DNA of 7,960 nucleotides, taken from the NCBI GenBank assembly GCA_002496635.1, contig DAKQ01000124.1, positions 1-7,960 of the forward strand, read 5' to 3'. The notes under the pieces were generated by a model. It was not told where the DNA came from and searched no databases. It saw nothing but the letters and a program-made list of their open reading frames with translations. The stretch comes from Euryarchaeota archaeon UBA82 (GTDB lineage Archaea; Thermoplasmatota; Poseidoniia; Poseidoniales; Poseidoniaceae). How positions within the stretch are numbered: position 1 is the stretch's first letter; each line of letters begins with the position of its first letter. Positions 1 through 6,441 of the stretch are shown here, piece after piece. Position numbers and translations under genes: made by a program.

Positions 1-419
1 GCTATACTAGATGCAACAGAGAGAACCATCGTTAATGACGGCTTTGGAACTTTCAGATCTAATTCAGCAACTCTCGCTTTGACAACTGGATGCTTTACAC
101 CTCTGAGGGAGGCTTCAATGATTAGGAATGTGAATGCAAGGAAAATTCCTAAGCTTGCAGATAGTTGTATCTGTAACATAATAAATTCAACAGGTGATGT
201 TACGATAACATAAACGTCATCTGGTAGTCGCTGTTCATCAATAATCCACTTAATGATACTTTTAGCGATTGGGAAGCCAGCGATTAATCCCGCTAAGAAG
301 AGGCCGAATAGAGCAAAAGCCCTTTTTCGGAGGTATATTCTAATTGAGGATAGGAGTTCTCCACCGGGAGAATCCATCAATTCAGACACAGCGTCTTCGA
401 GAGAAGTCTTGGACGCCAT
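1..419 (-). CDS. tatC: TatC-like twin-arginine translocase subunit (partial, C-terminus beyond left edge)
   Basis: The first 139 residues of a membrane protein read from an ATG at 419 to the window edge without a stop. Residues 1-35 are a charged cytoplasmic lead-in, ending in a basic stretch (I-Y-L-R-K-R-A). A first membrane segment follows at about 36-58, then an outside loop with V-I-V-T-S-P-V-E-F-I at 71-80, and a second membrane segment at about 84-101. The T-S-P-x-E-F loop followed by a hydrophobic helix is the typical TatC pattern. TatC is the multi-spanning receptor that, with TatA, exports folded proteins carrying a twin-arginine signal. The usual family length is about 240-300 aa, so roughly half is missing. 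It lies 36 bp downstream of the PAP2 gene on the same strand, so co-transcription is possible; a weak CACTTATTG box at 450-442 could be its own promoter. The in-frame reading upstream of this ATG has no ATG, GTG or TTG before the PAP2 stop. Family assignment rests on motif recognition of half a protein. Confidence 0.7.
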   Translation of the reverse strand, partial: MASKTSLEDAVSELMDSPGGELLSSIRIYLRKRAFALFGLFLAGLIAGFPIAKSIIKWIIDEQRLPDDVYVIVTSPVEFIMLQIQLSASLGIFLAFTFLIIEASLRGVKHPVVKARVAELDLKVPKPSLTMVLSVASSI

Positions 420-455
420 GTACAGCCCACGAGATGCATCCCAATAAGTGAATGC

Positions 456-1913
456 TCATTCCTCTTCCCAAGCATGAGACGGTGTTGAATCATACCAATC
501 TCTTCCACTTTTACTCAATCGTAGCATTCGGTATATGACAAAACCCGTTATGTAAAGTGATGGAATAGAGAGGGCTATTGCTTTGTTCATGGCAGATGAG
601 GACCCATCATATTCAGAGACAACCTGTGCTTCAATCACCCCTTCATCTCCACTATGGTGTAGGAAAATGAATGTGTAAACGTTTGATGAATTCAGGAGAA
701 GTTCTCTTTCTTCCCCTGGTGAAAGTGATGAGACACAATCAACGCTTTGGGTACAATATTCGCTTGCTAGGGCTTGCATTTTATCCCAATTAACGGTGTA
801 GTCTTCAAATCCAGACTCTGCTAAGTCGACTGTGATAATGGCGTAATTTAGAGTGTGTGAATTATCCATATTGTGGATTGTGGTCGTTACACTCAATTGA
901 GGTGACATTTCGTGAATGAGATCCTGTACAGTATCTCCCGATCCGAGGCGGAATGAAGCTTGGTCTTCGTTTGTAGAATCTTGATAATTGATAGCACCCA
1001 TGATTGCTGCCATCATGATGAGTAGAATTGTGCCTTCAACAAAGATATGTTTACGCACTTTTTCTTTGGATACACCTTGAAACATTGGGCCGAAATCGTT
1101 TCTTAATCGAGGCTGTAAATGATGGATAAAGAGTGCTCCTAGCCCTCCTACCAGCATTCCCAGGGGTATGTCAGCAACCCAGTGTATGCCGAGATAGAGG
1201 ATTGCAAATATGAACACAAGCGTATTGATTAGAATGAACATATGATAGCGATAATGCCTCCATTCTTTCATCGTAATTCCTTTTTCCTTTACGTGAAGAT
1301 AATTGAGCATCAATATTCCAAATGGAATCGCAACATGAAGGGATGGTACTGCATTATCGAGTGGGTCGTGAGTCGCATAGAATGTGGAATACATGGCATC
1401 ATGATACAGCAATGCATCCATGCCTGGAATCCACGAAGAAGTCACTTCGACATTAAAAAAGAGATAGTATGGTACTGCAAGTGCGTAGATTAGTAGGTAA
1501 TTCATTGTGACCTTATCGGTCATGTCACGATCACTTGTGTATGCATAATACACTGTTGTTACATAGATGAGGAAGAGGTAAACGAAGAGATAATGAAAAT
1601 TTAAAAATCCAGTCAGAAGATTATTCTCAAACGTGGTTTGAATCCATAATACGAAATTGCCTTCGAGCGCATGAACGGAATCAGTCCAATGTCCAACAGT
1701 GGATTTTATTGGTTCATTCAACTTATCAGTGAGTCCTTTCCAATTAATGATGACAATGTATCCCATAGCGTGAATGTAATACCGTTGTTTGTGAATGGTT
1801 TGCAACCATTTCCCAAAAGGTAATCTCCGATCTTTTTGATTTAAGGAGAAAAGGTAGCAGATTACTGGAGTCAAGAGCAATATCATGGTCATCATGATTG
1901 TCCATGGACTCAT
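456..1913 (-). CDS. PAP2-superfamily, AUR1-type membrane phosphotransferase/phosphatase with C-terminal exodomain
   Basis: A 485-aa polytopic membrane protein. The PAP2 signature is visible as V-P-S-L-H-V-A (PSLH at 190-193, catalytic-type His193) and G-I-H-W-V-A-D-I-P-L-G (His244, Asp248). This is the PSxH...HxxxD arrangement of the AUR1/inositol-phosphotransferase branch; the first classical PAP2 motif (KxxxxxxRP) is not evident. Hydrophobic segments lie near 4-23, 105-126, 137-153, 191-206, 223-243, 249-266, 289-308 and 445-464. Members transfer or hydrolyse phospho-headgroups on the outer membrane face; the substrate here is unknown. Between the last two membrane segments is a soluble domain of about 135 aa (309-444) with a Cys pair at 387/393, which I do not recognise. 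Start choice: a longer frame begins at 1937, but that ATG lies inside the TCTATATG box. The ATG at 1913 sits about 25 bp from the box centre, in the same register as the MMPL promoter. The gene is divergent from the GDPD gene and upstream of tatC. Confidence 0.85.
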   Translation of the reverse strand: MSPWTIMMTMILLLTPVICYLFSLNQKDRRLPFGKWLQTIHKQRYYIHAMGYIVIINWKGLTDKLNEPIKSTVGHWTDSVHALEGNFVLWIQTTFENNLLTGFLNFHYLFVYLFLIYVTTVYYAYTSDRDMTDKVTMNYLLIYALAVPYYLFFNVEVTSSWIPGMDALLYHDAMYSTFYATHDPLDNAVPSLHVAIPFGILMLNYLHVKEKGITMKEWRHYRYHMFILINTLVFIFAILYLGIHWVADIPLGMLVGGLGALFIHHLQPRLRNDFGPMFQGVSKEKVRKHIFVEGTILLIMMAAIMGAINYQDSTNEDQASFRLGSGDTVQDLIHEMSPQLSVTTTIHNMDNSHTLNYAIITVDLAESGFEDYTVNWDKMQALASEYCTQSVDCVSSLSPGEERELLLNSSNVYTFIFLHHSGDEGVIEAQVVSEYDGSSSAMNKAIALSIPSLYITGFVIYRMLRLSKSGRDWYDSTPSHAWEEE

Positions 1914-1932
1914 AGCCCGCCTGCGATGACTG

Positions 1933-1951
1933 CTCATATAGAGGTTTTACC
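1933..1951. promoter_or_regulatory. Shared, bidirectional TATA-like element for PAP2 (-) and GDPD (+)
   Basis: The core reads CATATAG on the plus strand and CTATATG on the minus strand, centred near 1938. It is about 28 bp upstream of the GDPD ATG (1966) and about 25 bp upstream of the PAP2 ATG at 1913. On the minus strand an A-run (GGTAAAACC) precedes it, as a BRE-like element would. Aligning TCTATATG with TTTATATC of the MMPL promoter puts both start codons at the same distance. Inference from sequence; no transcript data. Confidence 0.5.
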
Positions 1952-1965
1952 AACTATGAGCCATA

Positions 1966-3186
1966 ATGTGGTTAATTGAACTCACCTTCGTTGAGCGGGG
2001 ATTGAAAAAGAGGAATCGTTTAGGTTGCATGAAACCGATGTATGTTCAATCTCCAGAAAATACGCTTTCAAGTCTCGTTCATGGCATGCGTCTGTTCGAT
2101 GGAATTGAATTTGATATTCGTCTAACAAGCGATAATCAAGTCGTGATACATCATGATCGAACTGTTTCAGTCGATCCTCACAGGCTATCTGGACGTTCAC
2201 CTCATGTTGAAGATTGGACTTTAGACGAACTTCAGGAGTTTGGATTCTGCTCATTTGAGCAACTATTGGAACATTCTGAGATTCAGAGTGCAGTATGCGA
2301 AGAGGGTAAAGTCCTGGTTGTAGAAACAAAACGTCCTAGCCTGAAGGTTAAGCGTTCGGGTGGACTTTTTGCTCGCAAGAAGCATGACTTACATATGGGG
2401 GAAACGATGCATCATGCTGAACAACTTCTTGAGCAATATGCAATTCCACTCGATTCAATAGTTCACTACGCTTTTCATTCTCGAATGGATATGGCTACAA
2501 AATATGGTGGTGTGAAAGGGCCATGGTCGTCTCTACGACCAAACATCCGTCCTTTCGGAGGAAGAAGGACACATCGAACATTGGCATTGCCTGAGTTCGT
2601 TTCAAATTCATTTAATCGCTTGAAGAAGAAACATCAAAAAAATGGTTCACCAATGATGCCATGTGCTATTGAATACCTCGTACCACCTGCTAATCGTGTT
2701 CCTATTGGGAAAACAGTTGGTTTGCATGGAAAACACCTCGAGACCTTGACGAAACAGCGACAAGGATTCCCTGTTTATCTTTGGCCAGTTAAGCCACATC
2801 AGGAACATTCCGTACTCAATGCAGGCTTATCAGCACTCACGGATTACAGCGACCCTGAACTTACATGGCTGCCTAGTGGGCATCCTCGGTGGCAGCAACC
2901 AGCGACTCTTCCTCTTGATGAAAAACAACAACAATTGCTCAATGAAACTGATGAAGACAATCATCAAACCGTCCTCTCAGAACTCAAAAACGATGTTTGT
3001 CCATGGAATGAAGCAGATGCATCCCGCCGTCGTGAATTGCTCTCGTACTGGAAAGCAAAATGGAATTGGCAACCTTCTATTGATGAGATGATTGTTCATT
3101 CAATGGCAAGCAAGAGTATGCCATGGGAATTTGTTCGAATGATTGGACATCGTGGTTCAGGAAAAACACAACGACCAGTGTTGTAA
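1966..3186 (+). CDS. Glycerophosphodiester phosphodiesterase-like protein with relocated HRG motif
   Basis: A 406-aa protein with most GDPD landmarks: S-P-E-N-T-L at 29-34, the metal-binding I-E-F-D-I-R-L-T (Glu48, Asp50), V-I-H-H-D-R-T with the second catalytic-type His at 62/63, V-V-E-T-K (Glu120, Lys122), Y-L-W-P-V-K (271-276) and L-T-D-Y-S-D-P-E (291-298) near the end of the barrel. The family hydrolyses glycerophosphodiesters to glycerol-3-phosphate and an alcohol. Oddity: the N-terminal H-R-G of the first strand is absent. The N-terminus has V-E-R-G (9-12) instead, followed by an 18-residue stretch before ENT, while residues 391-401 read R-M-I-G-H-R-G-S-G-K-T, six residues from the end. 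About 90 residues with no recognised domain (about 300-390) separate the barrel end from that motif. No signal peptide is seen, so it is probably cytoplasmic. The 1966 ATG is preceded by an in-frame stop at 1957 and a TATA-like box about 28 bp upstream; ATGs at 2029 and 2038 are alternatives. The gene converges on MMPL. Confidence 0.8.
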   Translation: MWLIELTFVERGLKKRNRLGCMKPMYVQSPENTLSSLVHGMRLFDGIEFDIRLTSDNQVVIHHDRTVSVDPHRLSGRSPHVEDWTLDELQEFGFCSFEQLLEHSEIQSAVCEEGKVLVVETKRPSLKVKRSGGLFARKKHDLHMGETMHHAEQLLEQYAIPLDSIVHYAFHSRMDMATKYGGVKGPWSSLRPNIRPFGGRRTHRTLALPEFVSNSFNRLKKKHQKNGSPMMPCAIEYLVPPANRVPIGKTVGLHGKHLETLTKQRQGFPVYLWPVKPHQEHSVLNAGLSALTDYSDPELTWLPSGHPRWQQPATLPLDEKQQQLLNETDEDNHQTVLSELKNDVCPWNEADASRRRELLSYWKAKWNWQPSIDEMIVHSMASKSMPWEFVRMIGHRGSGKTQRPVL

Positions 3187-3188
3187 AC

Positions 3189-5957
3189 TCATTCGCTTTC
3201 GTGATGCTTCAAATGGTTCTTTGCATCTCTGCGCAAAAAAGGCCCATACAATGCAGGAAGAAGTGTAACGCTTGAGATCATTGCCAAACTGATTGCTACG
3301 ATGAATACCTGGCCAAACAGTCGTAGTGGAAGTAATCCTGAAAAGTTTAGAATCGCAAATCCACCCGCTGTACTTAGAGCAGCTCCAAACATTGCTCTTC
3401 CAGTCGTAGCTGTAGTCTTTGAAGTCCATTCTGCGATGTCTTTCTCAGGGTGCATTTCTGCTTCCTCTTCTAAGCGAATGACATAGTGAACTGCATAATC
3501 AACTCCTAATCCAAGCGCAAGTGCTCCGATTGTCACAGTTTGAGAATTCAATTGATATCCTGCAAGCCCCATGATTCCATACACCCACAAAACGACCATG
3601 ATCAATGGAATCCATATGATCACACCGCGTTGTACACTCTGGAATAAATCCCCGGTTCGAATGATTTGAATCATAATCAATACGATCAAGATGGTACCAG
3701 CAACAATCGCTGTAGAAGTAACTGCTGAAACTGCTACATCAGCACTGATTTGAGCCAAAATTAATGCTCGCCCACTCAATTCCATTGAATATGATCCGTT
3801 TGCGGTTGATGCGGATGCTTCGAGTGCATCGCTTAGACCAGTCTCAAAATCCACTGTATCTTTCCAATCCAATGTACTCGCCTGGAACGAAAGAATCGTT
3901 TGGCTACCATCAGTGTGAAGCAAGGAATCTGTGATGTTACGTCCATCTGAATCTTCAAGCAAATAGGTTTTGAGCATCTCATAACTGTCGGGGTTCGATG
4001 ACAAATTCGTCATCAATGTGTCGAGAGCTGCATTCGATGTCCGAGATGTTTCAAGAGTGTCCCATAACCCCGTTGGTACTCCAGTTACTCCTTCCGTTTC
4101 TTGTAACGTCGCTATAGCGATGTTATACGCTTCAAATCCTTGTGAGGATAGAATTTCTCCTTCCAGAACAACATACAGTGGAGTGGGGCTGCTTTGGAAT
4201 TCTTCAGCGATCATGAGGAAATCCTGAACAACTTCTAGAGAATCATCGAATTGTCCTTGCGTATCAAACCCAACTTCAAGTGTACTCATACCGTAAAGCA
4301 TTGGAAGTGACAGAATTGCAGTTACGATGATGACGTGAAGTGGCTGGTGTTGTGCCATTTCTCCAATCTTTCGAGTGAGTTTTGTTTCATTCATTGCACC
4401 AGATTTCTTCAATGGAAGAGCCTTGCTTGGGAACGTGGTCATTAGGGCAGGCAGTAACGAAATGCTCAGGATGTAGATTGAAAACAGGCCCAAAGCGATA
4501 ACTGTACCGAAGTTGACAAGGAACATCTGCGATGATAATCTAAACGATAGGAAACCAACCATATCCGTGAAAATTGCAATTACAAGGGCTGCTGATGTTA
4601 GGATTGCTCCGGAACGAATGGCCTTCAAACGAACTTCTGGTTCGAAATCAGCCAGAGTGATTCTACCCTGCGGGTTATCTCTTTCAATGTCTTGCATAAC
4701 TTCTCTTATTCTGGTTACGACGTGGATACCGTAGTCAACGCCAATGGCGAGAAGAAGAATAGGAATACTGTTCATAGCCGCGTTGAATGTGAGTTTAAAG
4801 ACACCCGCAGCGCCGTAAGTTGCGAGAATTGCAAGAACAGTCAACCCTATGACGTATCCGGTATCACGTACAGATCTGAACTTTAGGTATAGAATGGCAG
4901 TCAAGAACAGAAGAGCAAGCGACGTGAGTATGCCAATTTCTTTTCCAATGTTTGCACTTTGTTGATATTGGAATGCTGAGAATGTAAAGACACGCAAATC
5001 CTCATCGCCAGTTGACGCCTTGATGTCTTCAAGGCTGTCCTTTGACCATTCTGCTACGAGTTCTTGAACATCTCCAATAATTTCGGCATCTACGTAATTA
5101 TTAGCATCAGTTGAGATTACCAAACTGATGAGGATTGGGCCATCACTTGCCCATGGGTCGTTCTTGTCTTCTGCAGGCATGGTGCTGATGATGTTGCCTC
5201 TATGGTCAATGTTTTGAAGACCTAAGTATGTCCCAATCGTCCCTTGAAGGTTGCCAGTTATTGCAGCAACAGGTCCTATTTCGCTTGGGCTTGTACGAGT
5301 CGAAATCAATCCCTGAATTTGGCCTTGAAGCGCACCTAGTTCTTCAGAAATGGACATGTTGTCGTCCATTCGTTGCAGCCATGAATTGACTTCACCTGGT
5401 TGCCAATCGATGAGTTCTTGTGCCGTAGGGCCTCTTGGAGATGGAATCATTGCGATAGCAGTCGATAGATCCTCAAGCGCTGCAGTAAAGTTGCCTTCAT
5501 CTGCAAGAGTGGCATTGATGAGTTGAGCACTCAGGCTATCTCTCCATTCTTGTGTTGTTACGGGATCTTGTGTGTTGATCCAAAAGAGAGCAGATCCAGC
5601 AGGGCCGCTCGTGGCTTTTCCGCCAAATAGAGGCTCATGATATGGAAGGAATGTTTCATCTGTTGACAAATTTGCTTCGATTAAAGCGAATTGCTTCCAT
5701 GCAGTTGCCGTTTTCATATCACCTTGTTCAATATCATCGATGACTCGAATGAAGTCAAGTGATGCTTGATAACGGTCTTCAATCTCATAGAGCAGTTCAG
5801 TCGTATCATTCTGAGGGTAAAAGGCATCTTCGCTGTTATCAAAATTGATGAATTGGGCCATTGATGCCAAGGCTATCGTAAGTACGAGAATAACCGCAAT
5901 TGTGGTCTTTGGACGAGTAACAGATGTCTCTGTAAGAGCGTTAAATGGATTCTCCAT
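3189..5957 (-). CDS. RND-superfamily MMPL/HAE3-type exporter
   Basis: A 922-aa transporter with the duplicated RND layout. One membrane helix (about 19-37) is followed by a large outside loop (about 39-338), a helix bundle (about 340-505) and a helix at about 540-556. A second outside loop (about 560-740) and a second bundle (about 741-904) complete it, with a short charged tail. Each half carries the hallmark motif: A-I-G-V-D-Y-G-I-H (Asp408-Tyr409) and G-L-G-V-D-Y-A-V-H (Asp820-Tyr821). In MmpL proteins these Asp-Tyr pairs form the proton relay, so proton-driven export is expected. Archaeal HAE3 members are annotated as exporters of hydrophobic or lipid-like molecules; the substrate cannot be read here. 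No fusion-protein or outer-membrane partner is adjacent. The ATG at 5957 lies about 26 bp from the centre of TTTATATC. A GGTGA at 5968-5964 resembles a Shine-Dalgarno site but would fall outside a leaderless transcript. The stop is 2 bp from the GDPD stop. Confidence 0.92.
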   Translation of the reverse strand: MENPFNALTETSVTRPKTTIAVILVLTIALASMAQFINFDNSEDAFYPQNDTTELLYEIEDRYQASLDFIRVIDDIEQGDMKTATAWKQFALIEANLSTDETFLPYHEPLFGGKATSGPAGSALFWINTQDPVTTQEWRDSLSAQLINATLADEGNFTAALEDLSTAIAMIPSPRGPTAQELIDWQPGEVNSWLQRMDDNMSISEELGALQGQIQGLISTRTSPSEIGPVAAITGNLQGTIGTYLGLQNIDHRGNIISTMPAEDKNDPWASDGPILISLVISTDANNYVDAEIIGDVQELVAEWSKDSLEDIKASTGDEDLRVFTFSAFQYQQSANIGKEIGILTSLALLFLTAILYLKFRSVRDTGYVIGLTVLAILATYGAAGVFKLTFNAAMNSIPILLLAIGVDYGIHVVTRIREVMQDIERDNPQGRITLADFEPEVRLKAIRSGAILTSAALVIAIFTDMVGFLSFRLSSQMFLVNFGTVIALGLFSIYILSISLLPALMTTFPSKALPLKKSGAMNETKLTRKIGEMAQHQPLHVIIVTAILSLPMLYGMSTLEVGFDTQGQFDDSLEVVQDFLMIAEEFQSSPTPLYVVLEGEILSSQGFEAYNIAIATLQETEGVTGVPTGLWDTLETSRTSNAALDTLMTNLSSNPDSYEMLKTYLLEDSDGRNITDSLLHTDGSQTILSFQASTLDWKDTVDFETGLSDALEASASTANGSYSMELSGRALILAQISADVAVSAVTSTAIVAGTILIVLIMIQIIRTGDLFQSVQRGVIIWIPLIMVVLWVYGIMGLAGYQLNSQTVTIGALALGLGVDYAVHYVIRLEEEAEMHPEKDIAEWTSKTTATTGRAMFGAALSTAGGFAILNFSGLLPLRLFGQVFIVAISLAMISSVTLLPALYGPFLRRDAKNHLKHHESE

Positions 5958-5978
5958 GAGAACTCACCCTCACAATGA

Positions 5979-5995
5979 GATATAAATCAGTGTTC
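5979..5995 (-). promoter_or_regulatory. MMPL promoter: GAACACT element plus TATA box
   Basis: Read on the minus strand from 5995 this is GAACACTGATTTATATC. The TTTATATC part is a good archaeal TATA box, centred about 25-26 bp before the ATG at 5957, pointing to a leaderless transcript. The first G is exactly 38 nt from the A of the start codon. It matches the Rieske promoter at 13 of the first 15 positions. Confidence 0.65.
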
Positions 5996-6040
5996 CATAT
6001 TTGAAACAAAATAGGATGCGATTTTGAACACTTATTGATA
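5981..6040. repeat. Imperfect 15-bp inverted repeat spanning the divergent MMPL/Rieske promoters
   Basis: The left arm is TATAAATCAGTGTTC (5981-5995) and the right arm is GAACACTTATTGATA (6026-6040), separated by 30 bp. Thirteen of 15 positions pair; the mismatches are 5984/6037 and 5988/6033. The inner 7 bp (AGTGTTC / GAACACT) are perfect. The arms contain the TATA boxes of both genes, so the symmetry probably reflects two copies of one promoter design rather than an RNA hairpin. Confidence 0.7.
5991..6008. promoter_or_regulatory. Candidate operator: TGTTCC-N6-GAAACA dyad
   Basis: An 18-bp near-palindrome (one mismatch in each 6-bp half) lies just inside the left arm of the larger inverted repeat, between the two divergent start sites. 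Its TGTTC half overlaps the GAACA element of the MMPL promoter. Such a dyad could bind a dimeric helix-turn-helix regulator, but short dyads also arise by chance in AT-rich spacers. Confidence 0.3.
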
Positions 6041-6042
6041 AG
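6026..6042 (+). promoter_or_regulatory. Rieske promoter: GAACACT element plus TATA-like box
   Basis: The sequence is GAACACTTATTGATAAG. The TTATTGATA part is a weaker TATA-like box about 26-30 bp before the ATG at 6064. The first G is exactly 38 nt from that ATG, the same geometry as the MMPL promoter. A GAGGCGAT stretch at 6045-6052 resembles a Shine-Dalgarno site and would matter only if transcription started further upstream. Confidence 0.55.
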
Positions 6043-6063
6043 CAGAGGCGATAATGGGTAAAC

Positions 6064-6441
6064 ATGTCCGAGCAAGAACCCCGCTGGAAAAAAGTCTGCA
6101 AGAGTTCGAAATTAAAAATGAATAAAGTCAAAGGCAAGGCCATTGGTGTAAAAATGGTTGCAGTAATGAGGACTGAAGAAGGCATATTTGGAACAAGCGC
6201 ATTGTGTAGGCATATGGCTTGGCCATTACACTGGGGCGGGAAAATCAAAGATGGCTGTCTACGATGTCCACTTCATCAATCTTCGTACCATCCGGAAGAT
6301 GGTTCGGTCAACGAATGGTCGCCGGCTCCTTATTTCCCACTCTATGGGAAAATGCTTGGAAAATTGAGAAAGCCATCTTCGTTGAAAACGTATGATGTTC
6401 GTGAAAAAGATGGCTATGTCGAAATTGACATGAATTCTTGA
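6064..6441 (+). CDS. Rieske-type [2Fe-2S] ferredoxin
   Basis: A 125-aa soluble protein with a complete Rieske cluster-binding signature: C-R-H (Cys48, His50), 17 residues, then C-P-L-H (Cys68, His71). Two cysteines and two histidines ligate the [2Fe-2S] cluster. The spacing and the following E-D-G-S-V-N-E-W-S-P-A-P-Y (78-90) resemble single-domain ferredoxins of ring-hydroxylating dioxygenase systems and the small subunit of nitrite reductase. The second loop has C-P-L-H-Q-S-S-Y where those families usually have C-P-W-H-G-x-x-F. The protein has no signal peptide or membrane anchor, so it is probably a cytoplasmic electron carrier; no oxygenase or reductase partner is visible in the window, so its partner is unknown. 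The ATG at 6064 has the same 38-nt promoter geometry as MMPL. An ATG at 6054 is out of frame. Its TGA abuts the citrate synthase stop. Confidence 0.9.
   Translation: MSEQEPRWKKVCKSSKLKMNKVKGKAIGVKMVAVMRTEEGIFGTSALCRHMAWPLHWGGKIKDGCLRCPLHQSSYHPEDGSVNEWSPAPYFPLYGKMLGKLRKPSSLKTYDVREKDGYVEIDMNS

Noticed and set aside
253..447. 64-aa plus-strand open frame near the left edge
   Set aside because: It lies antisense to the TatC-like frame, which has the membrane segments and T-S-P-x-E motif; this one has none.
1938..2028. Frameshift hiding an N-terminal HRG in the GDPD gene
   Set aside because: None of the three plus-strand frames upstream of PENT encodes H-R-G, and an in-frame stop at 1957 blocks any longer N-terminus.
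1982..2329. 115-aa minus-strand open frame inside the GDPD gene
   Set aside because: It is antisense to the region encoding PENT, ExD and HHD motifs and has no recognisable protein features.
3144..3183. Walker A P-loop (G-H-R-G-S-G-K-T matches GxxxxGKT) at the end of the GDPD-like protein
   Set aside because: Only six residues follow the motif, so no nucleotide-binding fold can exist. The G-H-R-G core fits the missing GDPD motif better.
3235..3240. T6 run on the minus strand as a terminator of the MMPL gene
   Set aside because: It lies inside the coding sequence, over 40 bp before the stop, so it cannot terminate the MMPL transcript without truncating the protein.
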